A stretch of 64,000 bases of DNA from Aplectana chamaeleonis (taxonomy: Eukaryota > Nematoda > Chromadorea > Rhabditida > Cosmocercidae). Positions within the stretch are counted from its first letter, which is position 1; every line of letters starts with the position of its first letter. Below the pieces are notes generated by a model that saw nothing but the letters and a program-made list of their open reading frames with translations, was not told the DNA's origin and did no database searches. The stretch covers positions 124,001 through 188,000 of the forward strand of contig JAPDOI010000363.1 of the NCBI GenBank assembly GCA_029168955.1, given 5' to 3'. The translations under genes were made by a program, and so were the position numbers. Positions 10,333 through 23,300 of the stretch are shown here, piece after piece.

Positions 10333-12955
10333 AGGCAGCGTCCGTGCAGAAAACCACATTTGGGTTTTTCTTCTCAATCCAATGTTTGAACAAAGTGAAG
10401 ATAGTTGGCAAAGCTTGAGACCTCAATGTTGCGTATTCATAACGCTATAGGCTCGTGAAAACTGCTCCGTGGTCTGAAAAGGCGTTTTCCCGGTCGATCA
10501 TCTAACACGAGGAACAGAAGCGCCACGACAGGCCGCGGAAATCCAAAATTCTATATTCTTTATTCTGTGAGATCCTCCAGTTCAGACTTTTGTATTGAAA
10601 CCTTCCTGTTTTTAGAGCACTTTTGACAGCAGAAAGGCGAAAAGAATTGCGGAACCTAAAAAGCTAAAGGGGCTAAACCAATTTAGCCGTTCAAATTTCC
10701 GACATTTCTGCATTACACAAGACACACCGGACAGACGTGAACAAAAGGGAGCTGAATGCTTCTGGATTTTCGAACGAGCTTTTCTCCAAAACTTGACTGT
10801 TTTGGGTGGCCTTTTTGCGATATATCACAACCTGGTGGGTCCACCTCTACAAAATTGTAAAAGAAATTGTTCACGGTTTTTTTGCGCGTACGCTGCCTTT
10901 AAAGGCAGTGGTCACGATGAAAAACGTTATCGAAAAAACTACAAAAATCAGCTTAGATAAAAAACACCTGAAAAACTATGAAGGTAGCGCGGTGAAAAGC
11001 GGGCTAGAATTAAAGTTTCTAGGGCCCAAAGAAGCCAGTTCGCGCACACGTGCACAGCGCCAACCAAGAAGATCGCAGTTTCATGCCGAGCAGTCAAAAA
11101 CATCGACATTCCGAGTAAGAAATAAATGCAAATTTACCTAATAAAAACAGTTGAGAAATGAAAAAAAGCACTTCAGTCAATGTTTTTGACTAGACGTGTA
11201 CATAAATCCGAAGGTTCATTGATTGGAATTCAATTTCAAGCCAGCTGATGTTCTTGATATAAGAGGTCGTCGATGCCGATGATGTGGAGTGGGCTCGTCC
11301 ACCATCAAGAGACAAGAAAGTTCAGGCTTCAAATTTGGCCCAAAACAGTGATTTTTCGCGATTTTTTCTCGTAGGTCGTACTACTCGAGACCCAGAAAAG
11401 GGTTTGAAGAGAAAAAAGACGACAAGCATATTTGATCGAGACCACTGCCTTCAAAGGCAGCAGACACGCTCAAAAATGGCATCGATTTTGTTTCAAAAAT
11501 CGAAGGTTTGAAGCTAGTAGTGGGGGAAACTATCGAAAAACCGACAGAAACTGCATGCAAATATAGTGGGATAAAATTGGACGAGTTATGCCCGAGCGGT
11601 TGAAACAACGAATATTAGTGGCAAAATGGTTGAGGTAGCGAAGTTGGTAGACTCTTACAGCCTAAACTAGAACGCTCACCTCGTTGGAAGCTTCGAATTC
11701 AACCGAAGTGGCCGTATTCGAACGATTAATCTGGACGCGTTTGTATTTGGGAGAGGGGTTGACGAAACTTTTCGACATGCATTTCTAAAATTCAGTGGTT
11801 TTCACTCGTTTTTGACGCTTCTAACGACGCGAGAATTCTATTAGGGGCCATACGACCCCAGTAACGTAATTATCTCAACAACTTTTTCGAGCGTGTCTGC
11901 TACCTTGGAAGGCAGCGTACCGTGTTCCACTATTCTGCGCAGGTAGGCCCACCCGGTTGTGATAAAACGCAAAAAGACCGCCCAAGACACTCAAATTTCG
12001 GAGGAAAACTCGTTTGGAAATCCGGGAGCATTCAGATTCCTATTTTCCACGTTTGTCCTGCGTGTCTTGTTTAATGCACAAATGTCGGAAATGCTGGAAG
12101 TCTGGAAGGGTTTGGCCCCTGTAACTTCTGAGGTTGATAATTCCTTTTAGCCTTTTCATTGTCAAGAACCCTCTGAAAATATGAGGCTTTCAATACACAC
12201 GTTTGAACGCAAGGATTTGTTGAAATAAAGAAGATGGAATTTTGGATTTCTCCGGTCTGTCGGAGCCTGTTATGGCGCTTCTGCTCCTAGCGCTAGATGA
12301 TCGACCGGGAGAACGCATTTTCAGACCACGTAGCGATTTTCAAGAAGCTATAGCATTATGGATAGGCAGCACCAAGGTCTCAAGCTTTGCCAACTATCTC
12401 CATTTGGTTCAAACGTTGGATTAAGAGAAAAAATCAAGTACACTTTTTCTGCGCGGACGCTGCCTTTAAAGGCAGTGTTCACGATAAAAAATGTGTTTCA
12501 GTTTTCACTAGGAATGGGTAGTGGAGGGGCACTACGTAACGTTGACGTCGAAAGAACGCATGAAAACGAGCCAGGAAAAGCTCCAAAAGAGTCTGAAGTT
12601 GCCATTTCGAGCGCAAGGCAAACCTCAAAAGCGCATCACACGCCCATCGACGTAAACAAATGAATGCTCAAGATCGTGAGATGAGCGATGATTTCCAATC
12701 ATTCCACCCGTTCTTTCCTTCATTCTCAGCTTCTCTCTTTACTCAGGTCAGCTCGCATACATCTGATGCAAAAGACGGAAGTTACAAGCCTTGGACAACT
12801 CGTCCACCACGTTTCCTTAGCTCAATTTTTGAGGGACCATAACTCCGTTCCCAGAAGGTCTTGTACGATTTCGGAGACATCATTGGAATCAGCATGCGGC
12901 CGTTTTCAAGATAGGCGGAAAAACTGAAAAACAATTTTCATCGTGAACACTGCCT
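10333..12955. mobile_element. Chain of five butt-joined TTAA-type elements
   Basis: Five elements follow one another with exactly 4 bp between them: 10333-10898, 10903-11450, 11455-11905, 11910-12465 and 12470-12955. The spacers are TTGA, TTAA, TCAA, TGGA, TTAA and TTGA. Every element starts with AGGCAG and ends with CTGCCT or a close variant. Elements 1 and 4 are the same family in opposite orientation (CAAAGCTTGAGACC against GGTCTCAAGCTTTG). The third is family B (GCAGACACGCTC). The fifth is homologous to 14652-15129. None has a transposase ORF. Confidence 0.75.
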
Positions 12956-12959
12956 TTGA

Positions 12960-13806
12960 ACGTTGCTCATACTAGCGTTGTTGAGGTGCTTAATACGATG
13001 CTGGAATCCGTCTTCGTTTGATTCCCTATACAATGCTTATGCTAGGTAGGAGGTTAATTTGTTTAAATTGCCGGTTTTAGGACCCTTTCGGACGATGATC
13101 CCTACTTTGACATAATTTTCAGGGTTCAAGTCCGGGTAACACGATCACGAAATAAATGGTGATCGGGAGAGAAATCAGAAAAACTTGCTAAATCGAACGA
13201 GTGAAGGCCTCGAAAGTCGCGAATCGTCGGAGAGAACACAAAGCAAAATCGACGTCAAAGATCACTCGAAGCTTTATGAAATTAAGGCCGGGATCGTAGT
13301 TCCAGCGACGAGCGTAGCTACGCAATGTTTATCATTAATTCCGACCGAAAATCGGTATGCCTGACATGCACTGTCGCGATCGCAGAAAGTATGATCCCGA
13401 CTTACCGAATGATTGTCTCCAAGGACGGCATGCTGTCGACGGCATCACGGTGAGGAAGTGCACAGCACGACGACACGGCACACCACCCAGTTGACGCTAA
13501 GATTGTGGAAAGCTGTAGATTCATTGCGAGAGAGGCACAACACCCTTGCGAGTAGCAGCCCTAATAGTTTCTCCACGCGTGACGTCTGTCAGTTTCTAGG
13601 CGCAATTGCGCTGGACGCGGTGCATTGTGCCACTCCCTAAACCGCGACGCATGCATGGTTTCCGTTTTCGAATTAGTCTGACGCATGGACCAGGCGGCTG
13701 GCCGTGCGGTGTTGGCGACATCACACGTTCCGATCGCGCGCGCGGTGATCTACTGTCGCGGCGCCGTCCATTTATCAGTCTAAGATGATTACGTGAACTC
13801 AACAGT
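12960..13806. other. Gene-free stretch with one tRNA-like repeat copy (13675-13795)
   Basis: No exon is supported. 13675-13795 repeats the block at 8490-8610 (GACGCATGGACCAGGCGG). The 13410-13640 open frames look like chance frames in GC-richer sequence. Confidence 0.35.
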
Positions 13807-13943
13807 CGGCGTGGACCCTAGTGATTTTTCGCGTTACCTGTTCAAGGTTGGCGCAAACTTGGTGTCATAGGCTATCACATAGGTGCACTGAGCTTGGGGT
13901 GACCTGCGATGGGGAACGCAAAGTATCACTAGGATCCATGCCA
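13807..13943. mobile_element. Short hairpin MITE (CGGCATGGATC family)
   Basis: The ends CGGCGTGGACCCTAGTGA and TCACTAGGATCCATGCCA are inverted. The interior has GTTGGCGCAAACTTGG and GCAAAGTATCACT. It is the same family as 26921-27062 and 34832-34973. Confidence 0.6.
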
Positions 13944-14298
13944 ACGGTATACTTTGAGCTTGAATTGCTATGCACGACGCTGCCCGGAAAACGAAGCATG
14001 GCCGAATCGCTTCCGAATATCTCAGAATATATCCTGATAGTGTAATCAAGCAAATTTCTAAGCTGCTATTATCCAAGACTACCCGCAGATTCATTGGTTG
14101 TCAGCGAATCGTTTCATTTCCAGCTCCACACATACACATTTCAACCGATATTATGAAGCTGGTTATGTTTACCAACAAGAACAGCCTGCTAACAATGGCC
14201 CGCCACTGCCGTTTTGATAATAAAAGCAATGGGGTCGACCGTCGCAGCGAGCTGCATCACTTCCTCTAGTATTTTGGAACGGTCGAATGCTACATACC

Positions 14299-14307
14299 TT
14301 TGCAGTC
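14299..14307 (+). promoter_or_regulatory. Probable spliced-leader trans-splice acceptor
   Basis: CTTTGCAG ends at 14305, two bases before the ATG of gene 2. No matching donor exon is seen upstream. In nematodes an acceptor this close to the ATG is typical of spliced-leader addition. This is inference. Confidence 0.45.
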
Positions 14308-17300
14308 ATGCTCCACATTATTCTCTTCCTTGGTGTTGTATTTCATTACCCCGTAGCTCCTCTTACAGAAGTGGAGGTTAGTGTTTTCGTGGACTTGTAG
14401 CCAACGTTTGGTGAACAGGTTGGGGATTATTTTGGGTCTCCTTTATGAACCCATTTTCTTTTCGATTTCCTACACGAACGTATTCCAGATCAAAGACAAG
14501 CTCTTATATCCAGGAAGTCAAGATACATTCGAGAATCGAAAAACTGTCAAGGCGATGCTTGGATCACTGAATATCCGCATGCAGGGACTAAATAGAGCCA
14601 GCTCGAAGACGACAACAACTACTAAGGTGTTGAATTTTATTGAGATATTGAAGGCACTGTTCACGATAAACTTCATAATCGAATTTTCCATGACAAACGC
14701 TTCTCGTGGCTCTCAGAAGCAGAACAGCGTCGAAGAAACGGGACGAAAAGCTACCTAGGAGCCGCGAAACGGCTTAAAAAGTGGCCAAACCCCACCCCTT
14801 TGGGCAAGTCAGGCCCCTTTCCGCCCCTCGAAGTGAACAATTGAACACTCGAGATCGTGAGATGAGCGATGGTTTCCGATCAGAAGCCCCGTTTTTCCCT
14901 TCAATCTCTACTTCTCTCTTTACTCAGGTCAGCTCGCATACATTGGCTGCAAAAGACGGAAGTTACGAACCTCGGGCAACCACCGTGCTTCCCTAGCTTT
15001 TTTTGCGGGACCATAAATCCATTCCCAGAAGGTCTTGTACGACTCCAGAGACATCATTGGAATCAAAATGAGACCGTTTTCATGACAGGCAAAAAAACAG
15101 AAAAGGCGTTTTTATCGTAAACACTGCCTTCAATAATATCTATAAAGAAGTCTATGCAAATTGAACTTCCGTGATTATTCTGGAGAAACCAAAGTCAAAG
15201 CCATATCTTGGGCCAAAGAACAACTTCACAAAGCCGCTCTCAGTCACAAATAAGGACATTGCTGACTGGATGTATGAAGAGGACATAGCTCTCACTCCCA
15301 AGCAGGCGAAAGCGATCGTGTCTGGTTCTCAAACTACCTCTGCAAGAGGTAAGGTCTTGTGTTATGCAACTTCTGTGGTTTTAGAAGTCCTCGTCGATCC
15401 TGTGCTATATGTAGAAAATTTTATATCATTCAATAAACTGTGCAAGTTTGAGGAAAGACAAAAACGCGTCCCAAAAGAGCTGCTCAGACTGATCCGGCTG
15501 GCTTCTGGGATCCACTAAGCCCAATCAACTACACTTTCGACAGCTCATTGCGTGAGTGCTTCATCATGAAAAATCTGCAAATAGTAATGCTAGCTTATTC
15601 AGCAAGCGATGTCGTTGCTCTCATCCGACAGGGAATTCAATACTGGACCTCAAATACATGCCTGAGTTTTAGAGTAAGTCTTTTTAGGATTTGTGGTTCT
15701 CTTAACATGGGGCAATATAGCAGCGTCTCCAGCCTCGTGGTAACCCTAAGCCTGGTTAGTCAGAGGACTAGAAAAGGAGTGGTAATATCTAATATTTAAA
15801 AGAATCCGCTCCTTTTATCGGGAACATTGACTTTAGTTCTATGCCCCTTACTTAATCGAGATAACTAATGTCCGTTACTGGTAAGTTATCAGTGACATTC
15901 AATCAGTAGCCCGCGACGCTTTTGCTGAACGCGAAATCACGCGATTTAAATTTGTGACTACGCTCCTTCACGCATTTCTGCGTCTCGAATTCCTCATTGG
16001 CTGTCACACACCTTACTTCCAGGAGAACGCGAGTGGCATGAACCGCCTTCGATTCTACTATGGCAGTGGATGCTGGTCGTATGTTGGTAAGCAGCCGACG
16101 TGGACCACCCAAGAGATCTCGATAGGTTCTGGATGCAACAGTGTGAGTTCGTTGTCTATCCATCAGTCCACTGGTCTTATTGGAGAGGCCTCTGGAGCTC
16201 TATGCACATATTGTACTTGAACTGTTGATAACAAACCTCAGTGCAGCTAGGTACGGTGACTCATGAGATCGCCCATGCCCTTGGATTCTTCCATACTCAA
16301 TCCCGTTACGATCGTGATGACTGGGTTTATGTTGATCTTAACAATGTTCCGGCAAATCTACAGTACAATTTCGCCAAGGTCGTCTACATTCCTTGTACTC
16401 CTAGGTGGGAGTATCCAATGCACTTCTTCCTTTTCAGATGACAACGGTTACAGAAAATCATTTCGGACAGCCTTACGACTATGGTAGCGTGATGCAGTAC
16501 AGTCCATGTTAGTTTAATGTTTCGCCTGAGATCGTCTGATGAGCAACACATTCAACATCTCATATCATACTGTTTTTCTATACTCCGCAATGTTCATATT
16601 TTTAGATGCATTTGCTCAGAATCCCAACCAGTACACTGTGACCGCCGTCAACATGGCTTATCAGAATTCGATGGGACAGCGTGAAGCGCCGGCTTTTTCA
16701 GATGTACGAATGATGAACTGGCTCTATAACTGCTCCAGTAGGTTTCACGAAAATCCCACCTAGCTGATATCCCTCTGCTGAATACTATACTGCATCGCGA
16801 CGCGGAATTCTCGTCCAAAACTACGGCCCAGCGACAGCGGTGGTTAAAGGCAGTGTTCACGATAATCTTCAATTTTGAGATCATTCGCTATATTGATTAA
16901 GTGGACCCCGGGTAGAACAAAAATGACGTTGAAACTGAGCAAAACGCACCAGAAGTGCTCGAGATCCTTAAGTATCACCCCGCCTCTTAAGTATCACAGG
17001 AACTGTTTGTTGTGACAATGAAATCCTTTGTGGACCCGTTCTTTGCAATTCTCTACTCTCTGTTGCTCCGTTCTTTCCTTAGGGCCCTAACTAATCCTGT
17101 TTTGCCTGAAATATTCTTGCATTTTTGATTAGATCCATTTTTCACCGGTGACAACCACCGTGAACATGAAAATCCAATCGGACAACTAGTCCACGCTTCG
17201 AAATAATGTCACTGAAATACGACGTTTTAATGCGTTTCTCGCCGTTTCTTCGTGATTTTGGTAATACTTGGGGGCCAACGCATTGTTTTATGTGAAAAAC

Positions 17301-20300
17301 TCGGGGACGAAAATCATCGTGAACACTGCCTTTGAAGGCAGTGTTCACGGTAATCTTCGATTTTGAGATTAATAGCTGAATCGATTGCTTGGCTTCCGGG
17401 TAGAACTGAAATCGCATAGGAATCGAGAAAAAAGTCTTAGAAAGGTACCAAATCTTTCACTCTCACCCCATCTTTTTACTCTCACTGAAACTGTTCGTTG
17501 TGACAATGAAATCTTTTGTGGACCCATCCCTTGCGATTCTCTACTCTCTACTGCTCCGTCCTTTCCCTCGGACCCTAACTAATACTGTTTTACCTGAAAT
17601 ATTCTTCCATTTTTGATCGGCCCCATTGTTCACCGGTGACAACCACCGTGAACATGTTCATGCAGTCGGACAAATAGTCCAGGCCAGAGCGAAAATGTCA
17701 CTGAAATAAGACGTTTAGATGCGCTTCAAGCCGTTTCTTCGTAATTTTGGTAACACCTGGTGGCCAACGCTTTGATTTAAGCGCGAAACTCGGGAACGAA
17801 AATCATCGTGAACACTGCCTTTAACCCATTCACGACCACGCCTAATTTTAGGAGGCTGCACGTTCGGACCGCGTGTAATATTGCGTCACCGTATAACGTG
17901 TCCCACCGGTGGGACACGCTGGCTTGAATAGCGTCCCACGGGCAAATCCTTTTTCTTTATTGTGTCCATAGTGTAGCTGGCAACGTTGGTCGAACAGTAT
18001 CAGAGTTTGAGCTTCCGAAACGCATTCGTTATCGAGAAACAATTTATCGAGAAAAACCGAAATGGGGTCCACGGAGCTGCAACGCTTTCAGAAAAGTAAA
18101 CGCGTTTCAACGATAGGTTTGTACGAAGCAACGTAAAAGCTAGCAATAGGAGGAAAAATAAATCACTAGGTGCTTCTAAAGCTGCTTTACAGCCGTTTTT
18201 TCCTATACTTCAGCCCACCTGAATTTAGAAAGTTCTAAATATGTTGTTGCATTTGACCTACTGATGGACCACGAGGTTTTTGTTTAGGTCTTGGGTAGGT
18301 CAAGACATTGATCCCACCGGTGGGACACGTGGTCGTGAATGGGTCAAGGGGCCGAATAGAGTCCCGCCGCTGAAAGGCGCGGCAGCATACAATGGAGGAG
18401 AATCGGTCATGCAGCGCGCTCAGGGTATTATCAGAGGATTTCCGCACAAGTTCCCAAGCCCGCCGAGGACTACCATGGGGTTGAGAATACCGAAAATAAC
18501 CGGGTATATGGTAAACTGCGGTGCGATGACCCTACGGCTTCTACGAACAACTATGATGGAATGACGCAATACCCATATACGGGGTTGACATTGCTACAGT
18601 TCAGAACACACAACTTGGAAACTTGGGAATCCGCCTTCCGCGGTTTCCACCAACACTCTGACCAATCGATATTTCTTACGCTTGACACGACAAGATAATT
18701 TGTATATAACAGAACACCATTAGGTGTATACATTACGATACTCCCATCTTTGCAGTGAAACAACAATAATTCATAACATAAATACATCTTAAAGGCAGCA
18801 GACACACTCGAAAAAGTTGTTGAGATAACTACGTTTCTAAAGTCGCATGGCTCCTAGTAAACTGCTCACGCCGTTGGACGCGTCAAAAACGAGCCAAAAC
18901 TACTAGATTTCAGCAATGCGAATCGAAAAATTTCTGCAACCCCGCCCCAAAATGCAAACTCGTCCAGATTGGTGGTACTAATACGGTCACCTTGGCTGGT
19001 TTTTGATGCTTCCAACGAGGTGAACGTTCCAGAACACGCTGTAGGAGTATATCGGTTTCTCTATCTCAACCGTTTTGCTGCTAATATTCGCTGTTTCAAC
19101 CGCGCGCCGTAAAACTCGTCCAGTTTCACCTGATAACAAAATTACCGTTATTCCTCTATTTGCACACATTTTTCGTCCGTTTTTTCGTCAGTACCTAATA
19201 CAGCCAGCTCCAAACCTGTGATTTATGTCATAAAATCGATACCATTTTTGAACGTGTCTGCTGCCTCTAACCGCAGGAACGGACCTTGCCCAGGCGCTTA
19301 GCTAAAGCCGGGTCTGACCTGGAACAACAACCCCTAGAGCTTAGTCTGGGCATGCGCGAGGAGACGTGTGTGTTAACGTCTGCACAAAGGCCGGGCAGAG
19401 GGCCCTAGGGTTACCTGACTGACTTGCGCCGAGAAAATGGTCCTTCCTGGCGTCGAGCATCCGGTCGAGACTGGAGTTGATGTTGGCAGCTCGTTGTGGA
19501 GTCGTCGGGCGCAGGCTGGACTCTTCTGCGAATGGGGCCACGGTCGAACGGAGACGAACGGTTGACGACCACTGGCGATCTCTGAAGATTTCAGAAATGT
19601 TGCGAACACTAATTTCAACAACTTACCGAAGTCTTCCGTAAGTTGTTAAAATCGTGATCGTAAGTTGCGCAGCCTCATGCCCTAATGTGTTCGCAACATT
19701 TTCGAAACTGTTCTGTAACTCTCTAAAATGTTGATTCCAACTATTAGTGTCTCGCCGCGATGGACTGATCGCGACGCGAACCCTCCGCCGCGGCCATTAG
19801 GTCGCGGAGCCGTGGGGTTCGCGTTGCGACAACGGGGCGCGGGGTTACACCCGCGTGTTAGTTACTTGCATGTGCATCTATGTATTGGTAGCGGTTAAAA
19901 CCGATCATAGGAGCATAAAAGTGTTGAAACCTGACTGAACAACCACCCGAAGTGAGCACAGTGAGCACTTAATGCAGAACTAACTGCGGTTTTTGGAAAA
20001 AAAATTTTCTTCTCTGTTCACGCTGTTTTGGCAAGGCGTAATATTATATTCGGTCTCTTCTACTGACCCAGGCTCTTTATTGCTTCCCGTAAGACTTTTT
20101 ATTTTTACAAGTTTGCTTTTGAATAAATAGTGTACTAGCAATAGCAAAAGTGAATAATTATATCTGTCGATACTCGTCTCCTTTTGAATCGCCTAATCTA
20201 CCTCTAACGAAAAATCATTTGGCTTCTATTCGCACTAGATGATGACACCCACAAGGACTCACGGGATCCCTTCAATAGAGCAAATAGAGCAATTTTTTTA

Positions 20301-23300
20301 CAAACTTTGGTTCTTAAAATTTTTCCTTTGTGCGATAAGCTTGAGACGCCATTTCGGCTAGTTGAAAAGTCAAAACAAACCACTAATCAGCAATATTTAT
20401 TTAGCAAAGTATTGGTTTTGTTATCAAAAACTGAAAAAAAAACTTAGGATCGGTTGTTTGATAAAGTAATAAATAATCGTGAAAATAAATTGTGCATTTT
20501 TGTTTTTACCTGTTCATAATGCCGAAAAAGAACGGAAATCTTTCTATTTTCACAAAAATGTGTTTTCTTCGTGCTGTTGTAGAGTAATCGAAGTTTGTTC
20601 TCAATGAAGTAATTTTTACATACTTTGGACAAAAGCAATTGAAATATAACACTTAGAAGCCAGGAACAAAATCCTGTTACATAGTGTAATCATTCTCTAC
20701 TGCTACTACACTCTTTATTCAAATGAAAATTTCTACAGAGAACAAGTTTTACGGGCAGTGATGAGGAGCTTTGTTCAAAGGGCGAAATCGAGTTCTATAT
20801 CATGCCTTTTCAAAATAACTAAATAGATAGGGAAATTCTTTTCAAGAAACCTCAGTTAATCTAGCATCAACTTTGTAAAAATTAACCCATCTCAGTCACC
20901 AAAAGCTGTTATAAACTGTGACTAAACTGAAATAGCATGCAAGCTTAAAATATCGCCTGAAAACTTCTTTGTAAAACCAAAATTGCCATAAGGTACAAGA
21001 AATGTATTGTAGTAACTCTAATCTTCATGCGAAGTTTTTTTTGATAAGGATATTCAGATTGTCTATCTAATATAGAACAATATCATCAGTTAATAACTAT
21101 ATCATAAGTATAATATAATATCATCAGTTAGAAAACCAACACATAATTTTCCAATAGAGCTTTTGCTGTTATTCTTTTCGAAGTTGTTAGACATTCGCAC
21201 GGATTATCGACCCAGATGTGCTAGATTATCAATCCCAAAATCATTTTTGGGTGGTCATAACACTCTGGGAGCGCATTTTTAGAGTCTCATTGATGATCTC
21301 AGCTAGCCCCAATCTAGAGATTGTGCCTAAGAATTGAGTCATTTTGAGAGCGCACGATGTCTTAGGTACTTAGCACGGGTTCCAGAAGGGATTCTTATTT
21401 CGCTATCTTTTTTTGTCCTGGGTTTCTTAAATTTTTTCACGTTCACCTGAACGGAAAAAGCATAAACGGGATGTAGCATATAGTATAATGTGGCCACAAG
21501 TCCAACGAGGCAGTCCAATATGACTGTACCTCCAATATGGAGAGGTTTGGTTATGCCTACACCTTGTGATCACTTGGAATTTTTTGCTAATGGTGTTGTA
21601 TATTTGAGATTTCTGTTAATCAAATGCCACAAAGCCGTCAAAATCCGACTTTTGAACACGCTGCTTTATTTTTTTACTCGTGCTTGCTACCTTGCCTCGA
21701 AATTAACGCAAACAATAACAGGTTTCTAGCAAGAAATTTGATAAGCAGTGAAGAAAAAAAATTGAGAAATGATGTGTAACGCACGAGCAAAGTGAAGGGT
21801 GGAAAACGATGAAACTGATCAATAAAGGAAGAGGTTCCAAAAGCCTTTCAGTTAGTTGTTTCTGCAAATGTTTGTCACGCTTCCGATGTCTACTAGGTTG
21901 CCTGCCGAATAGCGCTATTTGTAACTAACGATAACTAAACCGCAAGTTTCTGTAAGCTCATAAGGCTCATCGAAACATGATTTTAGCATTTTAACCTGCT
22001 CGTAACATTATCGAAAACTTCAGAGATGGCGCTGCGAGCGACGTTTTAGGAGACTGCACCCTTCACATTTCGCTGCGAGACCAGTAGTGAAGGGCTTTTG
22101 TGAGCCTTCATGAGCAGAGTCGTGCGAAACCTCATGACACACCGCTTCATCACATTCCGTTTTTCCACCCAGGTTTGGTTTAACCGCAGGTACTGTGGAG
22201 ATGCTTATAGAATAAGACCAAGAAAGGTACAGTTCGGCTAACCATAAAAGGGACAGCAGCGGAAACCTCAGCAGACTGCTCTGCGTCGTGTGCGCCCACG
22301 AGAAATCTGGTGATCGATTGGCGCACGCGACAGTCCTGCTGACTGGTGCGCAGCTATCTCTTTCGCGGGTACACCCACCATGCACTAAGTAAAAACAAAA
22401 TAACAAAACGGTTTATTAGACTAGAATGTCCAGACACGAGTTTCGATAGAACTCTCTGATGCATAGCGAGATCGCTTCTCAATACCACACATTGGAAGAC
22501 ACATAGAGTTCGCGCAATCATTGTAGCCTGATGAATAGACGGGACTGCGGCGGTAGATAACCCCGCGCAAATCGAAACCCATTCTCCAGTGAGGCCACCA
22601 ACCCCGCACGGCCAGACACCTGGTTCTTTAGACTAAAACGAAAAATGAAAACGGAAACCATCCCTTATTCCTTGAAAGCACGAGAATTCCATTCAATTTA
22701 GATAACTCCAGAGCACAAACACAGTCGGCGCGGATCGCATTGGCGCTTTTGATTCCATTTCGTCGGCTTAGTTCGCATTAGCGCCAACTCAATCCCCGTA
22801 TGATCGGCATCAGGGATGAGCGGAACAAAAATATGAAATTTCGGAAATCGGTTTTCGGGTTTCGGAACTAAAATTTTTTTATCGGGTTTCGGAAATCGGG
22901 TGCGAAACGCCTGAAAATGCGCGGAAATGCGGGTTTCGGAACGCGAAACGCGGAAAAATTCAGAAATTATCTGATATTTTCTTCCTCCCAGGTGACCCGA
23001 TATTTTCGCATTCCGCAGCGTTTTTTGCGGTTTTCGGAATGCGGAACGCGGAATGCCAAAAATGTGCGAAACTGCGGGTTTCGGAACGCGAAACGCGGAA
23101 CTCCGCTCATCCCTGATCGGCATGGATCGTGAACAGACTTTGCGTTCACTGTTAAAGGTTGGCGCAAACTCGGTGCACCTATGTTATAAGGACCCCCGAT
23201 CAGTACTTTACCTTCAATGATACTCAGGTTTCTGCTCGAACGTTCCTGTACCACCGTGCCGTCTGCCTGGATATCTCTTCACGATCCATGCCGAAGTAAT

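Noticed and set aside
15904..15953. Exon reading ARDAFAEREITRFKF in gene 2
   Set aside because: It has an acceptor, but the exon at 15603-15673 gives the family's TC-F motif in correct phase and joins directly to 16023.
22698..23123. 141-codon frame (-) with repeated RxxxFRxP words
   Set aside because: It lies inside the hAT MITE, whose internal repeats produce the pattern.
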